Positions 17,504 to 25,861 of a stretch of DNA of 64,000 bases are shown here, piece by piece. Under the pieces are notes generated by a model. That model did not search any database. It was not told where the DNA came from and was given only the letters and a program-made list of their open reading frames with translations. Within the stretch, counting starts at the first letter, position 1; every line of letters starts with the position of its first letter. The DNA is from DASSJT01 sp963715025 (GTDB taxonomy: Bacteria > Actinomycetota > Actinomycetes > Actinomycetales > Dermatophilaceae), in assembly GCA_963715025.1 (NCBI GenBank), contig CAVQQQ010000009.1, positions 1,302,001 to 1,366,000 on the forward strand, written 5' to 3'. Made by a program: the position numbers and the translations under genes.

Positions 17504-19350
17504 TTCGCCTCCCCGTCGGTCGGGATGGTCGCCTCGAGCGTGGACCCGGTGGTGGATGGGTGTCGTGGGCAAGGATCGGTGTGGGCTCTCAGCGTGCCTC
17601 CGAGGGCGCCGAGCCGGTCCTTGAGGCCATCGAGGCCGCCACCGGGCGCGATCCGGACACCGCCCCTCCCGTCGTCTCGCATCACGATGGAGAGGCTGTC
17701 GGCGTCCAGCCCGACCTCGAGTTCGCAGTGGGTGGCTCCGGCATGCTTGACGACATTCGCGAGCGCCTCCGCCGCGGTGAAGTAGGCGGCGGCCTCGATC
17801 GCCGGCCGGGGCCGCTCCTCCAGCACGTGGGGGTCGATCGTCAGCGTCATGGCCAGGGGCGCGGCCTCACGCAGGGCGTGGAGCGCCGGGCCCAGTCCAC
17901 CCTGGCTCAGCGCGCTCGGGTGGATGCCCTGAGCCAGCCTGCGCAGCTCGGCAAGCGCGTCCTGGAGCTGGCTGCGCGCCTGGTTGACGATCTGCTTGGC
18001 CTCGTCCGGCTCGACGAGGTCGACCCGGGCGAGTAGTGCGGCGACGGAGAGGAACTGCTGCTGCGCTCCATCGTGGAGGTTGCGCTCCACCCGCCGGCGC
18101 TCCTCGAGTGTTGCCTCGACGATCCGCGTCCGTGACCGCTGGAGCTCTTCGAGGTTGGCCTGGAGCTCGGCATTGAGCCGTGTGTTGTCCAAGCCGAACC
18201 TCGCAGCCTTGAGCGCCGTCTCGAAGAGGGCAGCATCAGGAATCGCCTTGGGGTTGTAGGAAACCGAGAGCAGCGGTTGGTCGTGGTCCCCGATGACCTG
18301 GGCGAAACCGCGGCGCCGGCCCTGGGAGTCGAAGTCGTCGGTATGCCGGGCCAGGGCATCCGCGGTGGGCGTGGTTCCCGAGACGACGATCGTGAGCGAC
18401 GGATCGACGAGTGCTTCGCGCAGCGAGGACTGGAGCGCTTCCGGGTCACCGGAGCCCGCGGCCACGAGCACTCGCTCGGCCACTTGTGCGCCGGCGGCTC
18501 TGCGGCGCAGGAGGTCGGCGAGCAGGGCGACGGGGATCATCGCGGCGCTCAGGTCCCTGACCAGCGCAGCAGGGATAGCGCGCAAGGCAGGATCGGCGAT
18601 CACCCAGATGGCCTGGTCGACCGAGGCGGCGAACGCGCAGACTGCGGTGACGATGGCGAGCGGTGCCAGCGATTGCCGGGTGAGGCCGATGGCGGATACG
18701 GCACGGTGGGTGAGCAGCACGCCGGTCACGACGAGGAGCACGACGGTGAGGCCCCGCCCACCGCGCATGAAGACCTGGTCGTGCCAGAAGGGGTCTAGCG
18801 GGATGGTCGGGAAGTCGCTGGGCCGGTAGAAGCCGTCCGGGAGGTTGCCGGTAGTGAAGGCAGTGGGAATCCGACTGCCGACGCTCACCACGAGCATCGA
18901 CCACACGATGCCCCGCTCGAACCTCGTGAGCCGAGCGCGTGGGTAGCGCAGGACGAGTCCTAGGGCTGCCGCCAGGTAGAGGGGCTCGAGGATGTAGCCG
19001 ATCCACGTCAGCCCAGCGTCCAGGTAGTGCGGGTCGTTCAGGTCACCGGGAACGGTCGCCCAGGCAACGCCAAGGCAGGCCCACCCGCTGATGTTGGGGA
19101 GGCTCGAGGCCATCAGGGTCAGCCCGATGACGACGAACGAGAGGACCGTCAGCCAGGTGATCGCCACGGCGGGCGCCTGATCCGGCAGACGGGGGATCGA
19201 GAGCGCGACCTTGGCCGACAGCGCCCCCGCGCCGACCAGCACAGCCCGATTGGGCACCGAGCGCAACGCCACGCCTGATTGTCCACCAGCCAGCAGGCGA
19301 GCCGCAGGCATTCTGACAGGTGGCGGGTCAACGGCCACGGACCACGTCAC
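17500..19350 (-). CDS. NarL-type sensor histidine kinase (HisKA_3)
   Basis: 616 aa from a GTG overlapping the patatin stop. Eight or so hydrophobic helices fill residues 30-265. A linker with a GAF-like or coiled region follows (about 280-385), then the HisKA_3 phospho-acceptor VERNLHDGAQQQFLSVAALL and an HATPase domain (DDGRGGVRIAPGGGLDGLKDRL). The family pairs with LuxR-type regulators, and the next gene is one. An ATG 13 codons in is an alternative start, but the GTGA overlap favours the longer form. The many-helix input domain suggests membrane or lipid sensing; inference. Confidence 0.93.
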   Translation of the reverse strand: MTWSVAVDPPPVRMPAARLLAGGQSGVALRSVPNRAVLVGAGALSAKVALSIPRLPDQAPAVAITWLTVLSFVVIGLTLMASSLPNISGWACLGVAWATVPGDLNDPHYLDAGLTWIGYILEPLYLAAALGLVLRYPRARLTRFERGIVWSMLVVSVGSRIPTAFTTGNLPDGFYRPSDFPTIPLDPFWHDQVFMRGGRGLTVVLLVVTGVLLTHRAVSAIGLTRQSLAPLAIVTAVCAFAASVDQAIWVIADPALRAIPAALVRDLSAAMIPVALLADLLRRRAAGAQVAERVLVAAGSGDPEALQSSLREALVDPSLTIVVSGTTPTADALARHTDDFDSQGRRRGFAQVIGDHDQPLLSVSYNPKAIPDAALFETALKAARFGLDNTRLNAELQANLEELQRSRTRIVEATLEERRRVERNLHDGAQQQFLSVAALLARVDLVEPDEAKQIVNQARSQLQDALAELRRLAQGIHPSALSQGGLGPALHALREAAPLAMTLTIDPHVLEERPRPAIEAAAYFTAAEALANVVKHAGATHCELEVGLDADSLSIVMRDDGRGGVRIAPGGGLDGLKDRLGALGGTLRAHTDPCPRHPSTTGSTLEATIPTDGEAK

Positions 19351-22040
19351 AGGTCACCCGCCTCGATCGCCCGGTCGACGAGGCTCTCGCCGAGCTTGCG
19401 GTAGGCCTCGAAGTCGAACTCGTCGAACATCTCGAACCGCTGCGTCGTAGCTGGGAAGTCGGGGTTGCGCAGCCGATAGGCCTCGAGGTCCCACGAGAGC
19501 CCCTTCGGCAGTGCGCACTTGATGTAGGTGATCTCGCACTGGCTGCGTTCCGGGCCGGGGTATCGCGCGGTCGCTCGGACGTGGGTCGCTTCCGGGTACT
19601 TCATCCCGCCGCGCAGCAGGGGCGACGGATCGAAGTCGACCTCTATGTCGTGGTCCATGCGCACGGTGGCAACCGCGTCCCCGACCACCGGGAACCTGTC
19701 TTCGTCGTCACCGGTGCCGTCCAGGACGATGAGTCGCGCGGGGCGGCGGCGAAGGCTCTCGACGAGGCCCAGGTTGTCGTAGTGGCCGCCGTCGGTGACG
19801 TACAGGAACGGTGAGTGCACCGGCATACCCCCGAACGCCTCCGCCCAGACCGCCAGCGAGGTGGGCCGGTCCAGCTTCTCGTTGATCCACTCGTAGGCCT
19901 TCAGAACCCTCGGCCCAGACCGCGACGACGGGTAGTAGGGATTGGGCATCCACACCCCGAGTCGCAGGTTCGCGAACGCCAGCAGCAATCGGTAGGGCCC
20001 GATGAGCTTGCTCTCACGTCCGGCCCTCGGGGCGAATGCCGCACCCGAGATGGCCATCGCGGCGGCAAGGTGCACCTGACCTCCGGGGTCGTTGCGGTAC
20101 TCGCCCGTGGACACCCAGCACGCACCTCCCGGAAGGGTCCGCTCGCTCAGCCCCAGGGCGTCGGCGCCGAGGATGAATGGCGTGCCCCCGCGACCCGTGG
20201 GCAGCACATCGCCTTCCTCGATGTTCGCGGTCGCCACGAGCACCAAGTTGGGCCGCCGCGGCGGCGGCTGGTCAGCCTCGGGCGCGTCAGCGCGCTTGAC
20301 GTAGCCCGGAAGCGAAGCGGGGAGTCCCTTGCGCGGACCGCGTCTCCTTCCGACGCTCCCCCGCGTGGTGAGGTCCTTCCGAGCCTCCATCCCGTCGGGG
20401 TCGAGTTCGGCCAGCCTGGGGTCTTCGGCGCCCGAGTGCTCCAAGTAGGCCCACGAGAGGCGCTCGCGATAGTAGGGGTGGATGGTCGTGAGGTTGGTCA
20501 GGCCGATGGCCCACAGGAGCATCGGGATGAACACCGCGAGCACAAGCGGGCCGTAGCCGAGTTCGTTCCGGCTGGCGCGGGTGATGTACAGCGCAGTCAC
20601 GGCTGCCGTCGCGACGAACAGGATGAGGACGAACAGGAAGACCGCCAAGGCAGGCGCCACATGTCGTCGGAAGACCTCCAGCAGCCGGCCCTTGGTGCCG
20701 TCGGACCCCATGGGTGTCCCGATCCCTTTGGCGAGGGACCGGATCAGAGCTATGAGCGAGGCGATGGTGGTGACACCGGTGACCGTCCCGACCCACTGCG
20801 GGAGGTCGGCCACCTGACCGTCGATCATGACGTTGTGGAGCAGCACGGCGGCCCAGGGCAGTCCCAGGGTCACGGCGGCGAGGGTGACGGCAACCTGCAA
20901 CAGCCGGTTCGGTGTCTCGTTCAGGAATGGGGTGCGCACGGCGTCTGACAGGTCGACCGGCGAGACTGCCCTGGACCAGGCCGCCCTGGCGCCCTTCAGC
21001 ACCCGGTTCCAGAGGACGACCGCGCGGGCCGGCTCCTTGTCCTGCTGCGTCTCCCCGACCAGCTCGGCTTCCTGGGCTGTGCCTGCCTGGGCAGCCGCGG
21101 CCCGCGCCACAGCCTCCGCCCGGCGGTCCTCCTCGCGCACGACCAGGCCATGGCGGATCCGCCTGCCACAGAAGATGAGCACGGCGGTCCCCAGCAGAAG
21201 CAGCGGTCCGGTCACCTGCAGCCACCAGCTCGACCACCCCGCCCAGTTGAGCTCCCACAGAGACGAACCCGTCCTGACCGTCGTGTCGACCATCTGCACC
21301 AGGGTGACGTGCTGGGCCATTCCCCAGGCCAGCGCCACGACCCCCGCAGCCGCCAACACGACGTTGGCGGCGACGCCGAACAGCAGCGAGGTCACCAGGT
21401 CGAACCGTGCGCGCCCGGCAGAGGCGATGTAGTTGGTGCGGCGGCGCAGCTCGGCCAGCTCCCGGCTCCCTGGCGCGAACGGGGTCTGGGCCACCGGCGT
21501 GAGGGCGACAGCGTCGAGGTGCTGGTACATCGCGAGGTAAGCCGAAGCGGCATACCCCCCTCCGCTGACCGCGACAACCGTCTGGGCCGTGTTGAACCGG
21601 CCAGTCGCGTCCAGGCGCTGAAGCGCGCCGAGGCAGAACGACGCGGACTTGATGCCACCCCCCGAGCAGCAGATGATCGTGCCGCTGGGCGCGCCGAGGT
21701 CCGCATCCACCGGGGGTGAGGCATCTTCCTGGACGGCAGCGGGCGCAGGGCCAGACTCCTGCGCGGGCAGCGCGTCGGTGAACTGGCGAATGCCCTGGCG
21801 TCGCACCCAGAACAGCAAGAAGCACAGCACCAAGACCGCGATCAGGCCCTTGAACTCCGGTGAGTCCACGAATGCGCCCCAGGTGGGATCCTCACCGCGG
21901 GCGGCGTAGTCCACACCGGCCAGCACGATCAGGGCCAGGACAACTCCGAGGCGCCAAAGCGCGTACTGCGTCTTCACCTGCCGCCCTTCGGCGGCCAGTT
22001 TCGGTGATGGACCAGTGATCCCAGGCGGTGTCGCTGGCAT
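19347..22040 (-). CDS. Large membrane-embedded patatin-like phospholipase
   Basis: 897 aa from the ATG behind a strong GGGAGGTGAGG site. Two N-terminal helices (about 30-75) precede the patatin block: oxyanion loop CSGGGIKSASFCLGAL (about 125-140) and nucleophile elbow VVAVSGGGYAASAY. The expected second half of the catalytic dyad, VTDGGHYDNLGLVESL, lies about 600 residues later (near 770). Between them are about six membrane helices (about 225-540). Known family chemistry: Ser-Asp dyad lipid acyl hydrolase. The wide membrane insertion is unusual but occurs in a class of uncharacterised actinobacterial patatins. Overlaps the kinase gene by GTGA. Confidence 0.85.
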   Translation of the reverse strand: MPATPPGITGPSPKLAAEGRQVKTQYALWRLGVVLALIVLAGVDYAARGEDPTWGAFVDSPEFKGLIAVLVLCFLLFWVRRQGIRQFTDALPAQESGPAPAAVQEDASPPVDADLGAPSGTIICCSGGGIKSASFCLGALQRLDATGRFNTAQTVVAVSGGGYAASAYLAMYQHLDAVALTPVAQTPFAPGSRELAELRRRTNYIASAGRARFDLVTSLLFGVAANVVLAAAGVVALAWGMAQHVTLVQMVDTTVRTGSSLWELNWAGWSSWWLQVTGPLLLLGTAVLIFCGRRIRHGLVVREEDRRAEAVARAAAAQAGTAQEAELVGETQQDKEPARAVVLWNRVLKGARAAWSRAVSPVDLSDAVRTPFLNETPNRLLQVAVTLAAVTLGLPWAAVLLHNVMIDGQVADLPQWVGTVTGVTTIASLIALIRSLAKGIGTPMGSDGTKGRLLEVFRRHVAPALAVFLFVLILFVATAAVTALYITRASRNELGYGPLVLAVFIPMLLWAIGLTNLTTIHPYYRERLSWAYLEHSGAEDPRLAELDPDGMEARKDLTTRGSVGRRRGPRKGLPASLPGYVKRADAPEADQPPPRRPNLVLVATANIEEGDVLPTGRGGTPFILGADALGLSERTLPGGACWVSTGEYRNDPGGQVHLAAAMAISGAAFAPRAGRESKLIGPYRLLLAFANLRLGVWMPNPYYPSSRSGPRVLKAYEWINEKLDRPTSLAVWAEAFGGMPVHSPFLYVTDGGHYDNLGLVESLRRRPARLIVLDGTGDDEDRFPVVGDAVATVRMDHDIEVDFDPSPLLRGGMKYPEATHVRATARYPGPERSQCEITYIKCALPKGLSWDLEAYRLRNPDFPATTQRFEMFDEFDFEAYRKLGESLVDRAIEAGDL

Positions 22041-22276
22041 GGCCTCACCTCCCTGGTGCTCCCCGGCGTTGGAGCCGGGCTGCTGTCGAGATTGTCCCGC
22101 TCGATGGCTTGGCGGGTGGCGTTCTGCGCAGACATTCTCGACATGGCAACTCCTGAGGCAAACCGTCGAAGCCAGCCCCGGACGAGCGCGCCGGGAGGCA
22201 TCTCCAGTGTGGTGGCGCCAAACGCGCCGCAGATCAGGGACAGCCCGTGGGTGACTAGGTGGAACCACGGAGACCC

Positions 22277-22308
22277 GGTATGCCGGTGAGCCGGCTCACC
22301 GGCATACC
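22277..22308. terminator. Perfect 32-base palindrome carrying two octamers
   Basis: A perfect inverted repeat with two 16-base arms: the left arm starts GGTATGCCGGTGAG and the right arm is its exact complement. It lies 12 bases beyond the stop of the Cys-rich HTH gene (22320) and upstream of the patatin gene, so it fits a terminator for the HTH gene. Each arm holds one octamer, as in the hairpins at 10935-10975 and 16735-16769. Confidence 0.65.
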
Positions 22309-22319
22309 CGCCGTGCCGC

Positions 22320-23012
22320 TCAGGTTTCGGACTCGGGAAGGGAACGGACCTTCACGCAGCACAGGCCCGGCTCGGGTTCCAGGCACGACGCGACCTGGGT
22401 GCAGCCCAAGCCGTCCAGGACGCCGTGGACGAGCGACTGGTTGATGCCGCAAACGAGCGCTGTGTGTTGGCGGGCCAGCTCGTCGAAGGGGCAGTTGGCG
22501 AGAGCGAGCTCGTCGGCGGCCTGGCGCGGCTCATAGCCCTGGTCGCGCAGCACTGACGCGACCCGGTCCAGCTCGGGGCCAGCTGGCGGCTGGGCCTCGG
22601 CGGCGATCCGCTGCCCCGCCGACTCTGCCGCGTCGCGGATGGCCCCGTCGAGATCGCCACCACCGGCCGAGCGTTCGAGGCCGGCAGCGAGGACGTGGCC
22701 GACCAGCTCGTAGTGCCGCTCGGGAAGCGACACGGTCACCTGGCGGCCCGCACGCCGGTAGAGCTTGGCCGGGCGGCCGGCTCCCGGGCCGGAGCGCCCG
22801 CTCAGCCGACGGAACTCGGCCTCCAGGAGCCCATCCGCCTCCAGACGGTCGAGGTGGAACTTGGCGGTGTGGACTGGAACGCCGAGGGCCTCGGCCGCCG
22901 CCTCGCGGCCCACGGCGTCCGGCTGGCCAACGACGTAGAGGTAGAGCGCGCGGCGCGTCGGGTCGGCGAGAGACCCGACCCCGGCCACGGCCTCGGCGAA
23001 GTCGTCGGCCAC
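22320..23012 (-). CDS. Cys-rich HTH regulator (SufR-like, probable metal/Fe-S sensor)
   Basis: 230 aa, GTG start. N-terminal winged helix: LADPTRRALYLYVV, then EALGVPVHTAKFHLDRLEADGLL. The C-terminal third holds NCPFDELARQHTALVCGINQSLV, GLGC, ASC and LCCV, the Cys spacing seen in SufR-type repressors that bind an Fe-S cluster. It is divergent from the DoxX-like gene and folE, with a long nested inverted repeat covering both promoters, so it very likely represses itself and that operon. Whether the ligand is an Fe-S cluster or zinc cannot be told from sequence. Confidence 0.85.
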   Translation of the reverse strand: MADDFAEAVAGVGSLADPTRRALYLYVVGQPDAVGREAAAEALGVPVHTAKFHLDRLEADGLLEAEFRRLSGRSGPGAGRPAKLYRRAGRQVTVSLPERHYELVGHVLAAGLERSAGGGDLDGAIRDAAESAGQRIAAEAQPPAGPELDRVASVLRDQGYEPRQAADELALANCPFDELARQHTALVCGINQSLVHGVLDGLGCTQVASCLEPEPGLCCVKVRSLPESET

Positions 23013-23023
23013 CGTGTCGCCTT

Positions 23024-23090
23024 TCTAAGAGAGAGAAGTCTTGACGTAAGAGCGCTGTGTTGTCTAACGTCAAGGCTACTCTCTTTTAGA
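23024..23090. promoter_or_regulatory. 67-bp nested dyad with two overlapping face-to-face promoters
   Basis: Outer arms TCTAAGAGAG (23024-23033) and CTCTTTTAGA (23081-23090) match 9 of 10. Inner arms CTTGACGTAAG (23040-23050) and CTAACGTCAAG (23064-23074) match 10 of 11. The spacers are symmetric: six bases on each side and 13 in the centre. On the plus strand TTGACG (23041-23046) and TAACGT (23065-23070) make a -35/-10 pair with an 18-base spacer; the minus strand has the mirror pair, TTGACG (23073-23068) and TTACGT (23049-23044). Each promoter's -35 therefore overlaps the other's -10, and a dimer bound here would block both. Confidence 0.75.
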
Positions 23091-23105
23091 AAAAGGAGGT
23101 ACGTC

Positions 23106-23576
23106 ATGAGCCATCTGTCCCTGCATCTCCCGACGCCTGGCACCGTGGACGGCCCGCGGCAGCGCGAGGCGCTCCTGCTGCTCCGAACGGTCTTCACGGT
23201 CGCACCGATCCTCTTCGGGCTCGACAAGTTCTTCAACCTGCTCACGGACTGGGAGAAGTACCTGGCGCCGTGGGTCAACAGCCTCGTCCCGGGGGGCGCC
23301 CGCACCGCCATGCTGCTCGTCGGGGTCGTCGAGATCATCGCCGGCATCGTCGTCTTCCTCCGGCCGGCCGTCGGGGGCTACGTCGTCGCCGCCTGGCTGG
23401 CCGGCATCATCGTCAACCTGGTCAGCCTCGGTGGCTACGGCGACGTGGCCCTGCGTGACTTCGGCCTCCTTGTGAGCGCCCTCGCCCTCGCGCGCCTGGC
23501 CGCCGCGCCGACCTCAGCCGCGCCGACCTCAGCCACGACGCCTTCCGGTGCCGACGCGCAGCAGGGCCAGGTATGA
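23106..23576 (+). CDS. DoxX-like membrane protein
   Basis: 156 aa, ATG preceded by AAAGGAGGT. Four hydrophobic helices (about 24-42, 65-82, 86-105, 118-135) with FGLDKFFNLL in the first and VGVVEIIAGIVVFL in the second, in the style of DoxX/DoxD small quinone- or thiol-linked proteins. A short Ala/Thr/Pro tail contains a duplicated APTSA. The first gene of a two-gene operon; its stop overlaps the folE start (ATGA). Regulated by the nested dyad upstream. Confidence 0.8.
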   Translation: MSHLSLHLPTPGTVDGPRQREALLLLRTVFTVAPILFGLDKFFNLLTDWEKYLAPWVNSLVPGGARTAMLLVGVVEIIAGIVVFLRPAVGGYVVAAWLAGIIVNLVSLGGYGDVALRDFGLLVSALALARLAAAPTSAAPTSATTPSGADAQQGQV

Positions 23577-24229
23577 CCGAGGCGGGCCGCGCTGCCTCTG
23601 GACCACGCGCTGCTGCCGGATATGCCGACGGCGACGGGCTCCGACGCTGGCGGCCGCGGATCGTCCACACGCGTGACGCGGTCGACCTCCGGGCGGCGGA
23701 GCACGCCGCGGCCGACCTCCTGGCGGCGCTGGGTCTCCCGATCGACTCCGACGACATGGCCGAGACCCCGCGGCGGATGGCACACGCCCTCGCCGAGATG
23801 CTCGAGCCGCCGGCCTTCGACTTCACGACCTTCGCGAACACCGAGCTCTATGACGAGCTGGTCCTCGTGCGCGACATCCCGGTCCGCTCCGTGTGTGAGC
23901 ACCACATGCTGCCCTTCGCGGGGGTGGCCCACGTCGGCTACCTGCCCGGTGAGCGGATCCTCGGGCTGTCGAAGCTCGCCCGCGTCGTCGAGTTCTATGC
24001 CCGGCGCGCGCAGACGCAGGAACGGCTCACCCGACAGGTTGCCGAACACCTCCAGACCCACCTCGAGCCGCTGGGCGTCGGGGTTGTCGTGGACGCCGAG
24101 CACACGTGCATGACCCTGCGCGGTGCGGGTTCCAGGGGATCCAGGACGGTCACGTCGGCCCTGTTGGGGCAGCTGCGCGAGAACCCCTCGTCTCGGGCCG
24201 AGTTCCTCGGGCTGGCCAGGGCACAGTGA
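23573..24229 (+). CDS. folE: GTP cyclohydrolase I
   Basis: 218 aa. GTP to 7,8-dihydroneopterin triphosphate, the first step of folate and tetrahydrobiopterin synthesis. Zinc ligands Cys108 and His111 are in SVCEHHMLPF, and Cys179 is in DAEHTCMTLRG. PGERILGLSKLARVVE and RRAQTQERLTRQVAEHL are the conserved active-site segments. The zinc-type enzyme. It is translated from an ATG overlapping the DoxX-like stop. It sits outside any folate cluster; the unusual partner suggests an inducible extra copy rather than the housekeeping gene, which is inference. Confidence 0.96.
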   Translation: MTEAGRAASGPRAAAGYADGDGLRRWRPRIVHTRDAVDLRAAEHAAADLLAALGLPIDSDDMAETPRRMAHALAEMLEPPAFDFTTFANTELYDELVLVRDIPVRSVCEHHMLPFAGVAHVGYLPGERILGLSKLARVVEFYARRAQTQERLTRQVAEHLQTHLEPLGVGVVVDAEHTCMTLRGAGSRGSRTVTSALLGQLRENPSSRAEFLGLARAQ

Positions 24230-24253
24230 CGATGGCGTTGGGCTGTCCCTGGG

Positions 24254-24916
24254 TCAGGCAACCTCGGCGATGGCCACGAAGTTCGCCACCCGGTGCCCGT
24301 CCGGCCGCAGCCCGAGCGCGTCGTCGCAGGTGACCAGCGCAACGCGTCGTACCGTCGAATTGCCGCCCCAGACCGTCTGGTTCGTCTGAAGGGCAGTCTT
24401 GTCGACGGTGAGCGTCTGCACGATCTTGAGGGTGACCACCTTTCCGGTAGCGTCATGGACCCGCACGAGGGCACCGCGTCGCACCTTGTCGAGGTTGTAG
24501 AAGATGTCCGGCCGCCCGTTGGCGACGATGTGGCCAGCGACTACCGCAGTGCCAAGCTCGCCCGGCTTCACACGGCCGTACCCGGTGAACCAGATCGCAA
24601 CTCCCGCCGGCGGATTGATCTTGCCCCCGACCAGGCCCTCGGGCGCCAGACGCTTCCCGATTCCGAGCGACGGAATTTCGAGCCACACCTGGCTGCCGTG
24701 GAGGCTGAGCGGCGGACTCGATGCCGCAGTCGTCGTCGACGAGGGTGCGGTCGAGCGGCTGGGCAGAGCGCCGCCGGTCGGGTCCCCCGAGGGGATCGCG
24801 ACCGGCGGCGGTGCCGCAGCGCCCCAGCCACCATTGACCGAGATGCCCAGAGCCAGGAGCCCGGCCATGATCAGGCCGAGGCCGGCCACGACGGCTGGGC
24901 GTTTCTGGAACTGCAT
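24254..24916 (-). CDS. Class F sortase
   Basis: 220 aa from the ATG behind GAGGTG. An N-terminal membrane anchor (about 9-27) is followed by a Pro/Ser/Thr linker and the sortase beta-barrel. Catalytic residues: His in VVAGHI (about 129), Cys in ALVTCDD (about 197) and Arg in LRPDGHRVANF (about 209). Sortases join sorting-signal proteins to peptidoglycan or polymerise pilins. The next upstream gene on the same strand encodes a surface-type protein, the natural candidate substrate, though it lacks a plain LPXTG. Confidence 0.93.
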   Translation of the reverse strand: MQFQKRPAVVAGLGLIMAGLLALGISVNGGWGAAAPPPVAIPSGDPTGGALPSRSTAPSSTTTAASSPPLSLHGSQVWLEIPSLGIGKRLAPEGLVGGKINPPAGVAIWFTGYGRVKPGELGTAVVAGHIVANGRPDIFYNLDKVRRGALVRVHDATGKVVTLKIVQTLTVDKTALQTNQTVWGGNSTVRRVALVTCDDALGLRPDGHRVANFVAIAEVA

Positions 24917-24982
24917 GCGGGACACCTCAGTACGGCTTGCTGGGTGCGTGTGCTCGGATCTGTCAGGTCCTTCCCGGGCCGG

Positions 24983-25579
24983 TCAGTGCTTGCGGACCGG
25001 TCGGCGCAGGCCACCGATCGTCAGCGCGATGCCGCCGATCAGTATTGCCAGGCCGGCAGTCGTGCCGAAGCCGCTCGACCCACCAGTGACATCAGTCTCC
25101 ACCACGGGGCCGGTCGACGGGCTCGTGGTCGACGAGGTCGTCTTCGTGGTTGTGGTGGTTGTGGTGGTCTGCTTGCTCGGCGCCTCGCACAGGATCACGT
25201 GCGAGATGTCCTTGCCGCTGCTGTGGCTGAGGACGTCACCCTCAGACACGTCGGAGTGCTCCTCGTTGGGCTGGTCGACCGACTCGTTCGCACCGGCTTT
25301 GACGATCGCGTAGACCCAGTCGTAGCCGTCGTCCGGCGCGGGCACCGTGAAGGTCTTGGCGTCTACGTTGTCGTACTTGACGCACTTGACCCCTGGGTAC
25401 TTGCCGGCCAGCACGGACTCCCAGTAGGACGTGTGGTTCTTGTCGGAGTCGACGGAGGCGACGACCCCCGACGAGACCGGCGCAGCAGACGCCGAGGCGA
25501 GGACGCCCAGCGAGCCGGCGAGGAGGGCGACCGCTCCGATGGTGGAGACAAGCGCCCGGCGGATGGTGATGGCGTGCAT
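24983..25579 (-). CDS. Thr-rich secreted or surface-anchored protein
   Basis: 198 aa. Signal peptide (residues 1-33: RRALVSTIGAVALLAGSLGVLASASAAP). The mature region has YPGVKCVKYDN and HVILCEAP, one likely disulfide. It is followed by a Thr/Ser run (about 135-155), then a C-terminal hydrophobic helix (about 172-190) and a basic RRPVRKH tail. That is the architecture of a wall-anchored protein, yet the region before the helix reads VVETDVTGGSSGFGTT without LPXTG. It may be a pure membrane-anchored protein, or use a variant sorting motif. Just upstream of the class F sortase and probably co-transcribed with it. Confidence 0.75.
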   Translation of the reverse strand: MHAITIRRALVSTIGAVALLAGSLGVLASASAAPVSSGVVASVDSDKNHTSYWESVLAGKYPGVKCVKYDNVDAKTFTVPAPDDGYDWVYAIVKAGANESVDQPNEEHSDVSEGDVLSHSSGKDISHVILCEAPSKQTTTTTTTTKTTSSTTSPSTGPVVETDVTGGSSGFGTTAGLAILIGGIALTIGGLRRPVRKH

Positions 25580-25861
25580 GTGGACGTCCAGTCCTTCCTG
25601 GCCCACGCTGAGCGGGCCGCACATTCTCGTTGGTGGAAAGAGGGAGAGCAGTTCAGGCCCGTGATGCACGTCCTGACCCAGAGGTGCGGCCCGGGTGGGC
25701 TTCGCACGGCACGGTGTGACGCGGCTCTCCAGGTTCTCTGACGCTCGAGATGCGCGGCGGCTCAATGTACTGCGGGGCAGGCGCCGCCCACGCCGTTTTG
25801 GCCGAAACACGGCGCGAGCCCGACGTCACTGCCGCAGTGGTTCGACTGGCGCACGGATCCG

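Noticed and set aside
19815..20948. A 377-residue plus-strand frame opposite the patatin
   Set aside because: No domain or ribosome-binding site; the minus-strand patatin has DGGHYDNLG in the same stretch.
25579..25810. A longer N-terminus for the Thr-rich surface protein (77 extra residues)
   Set aside because: It would put a polar, Arg-rich tract ahead of a clear signal peptide; the ATG at 25579 gives a proper signal.
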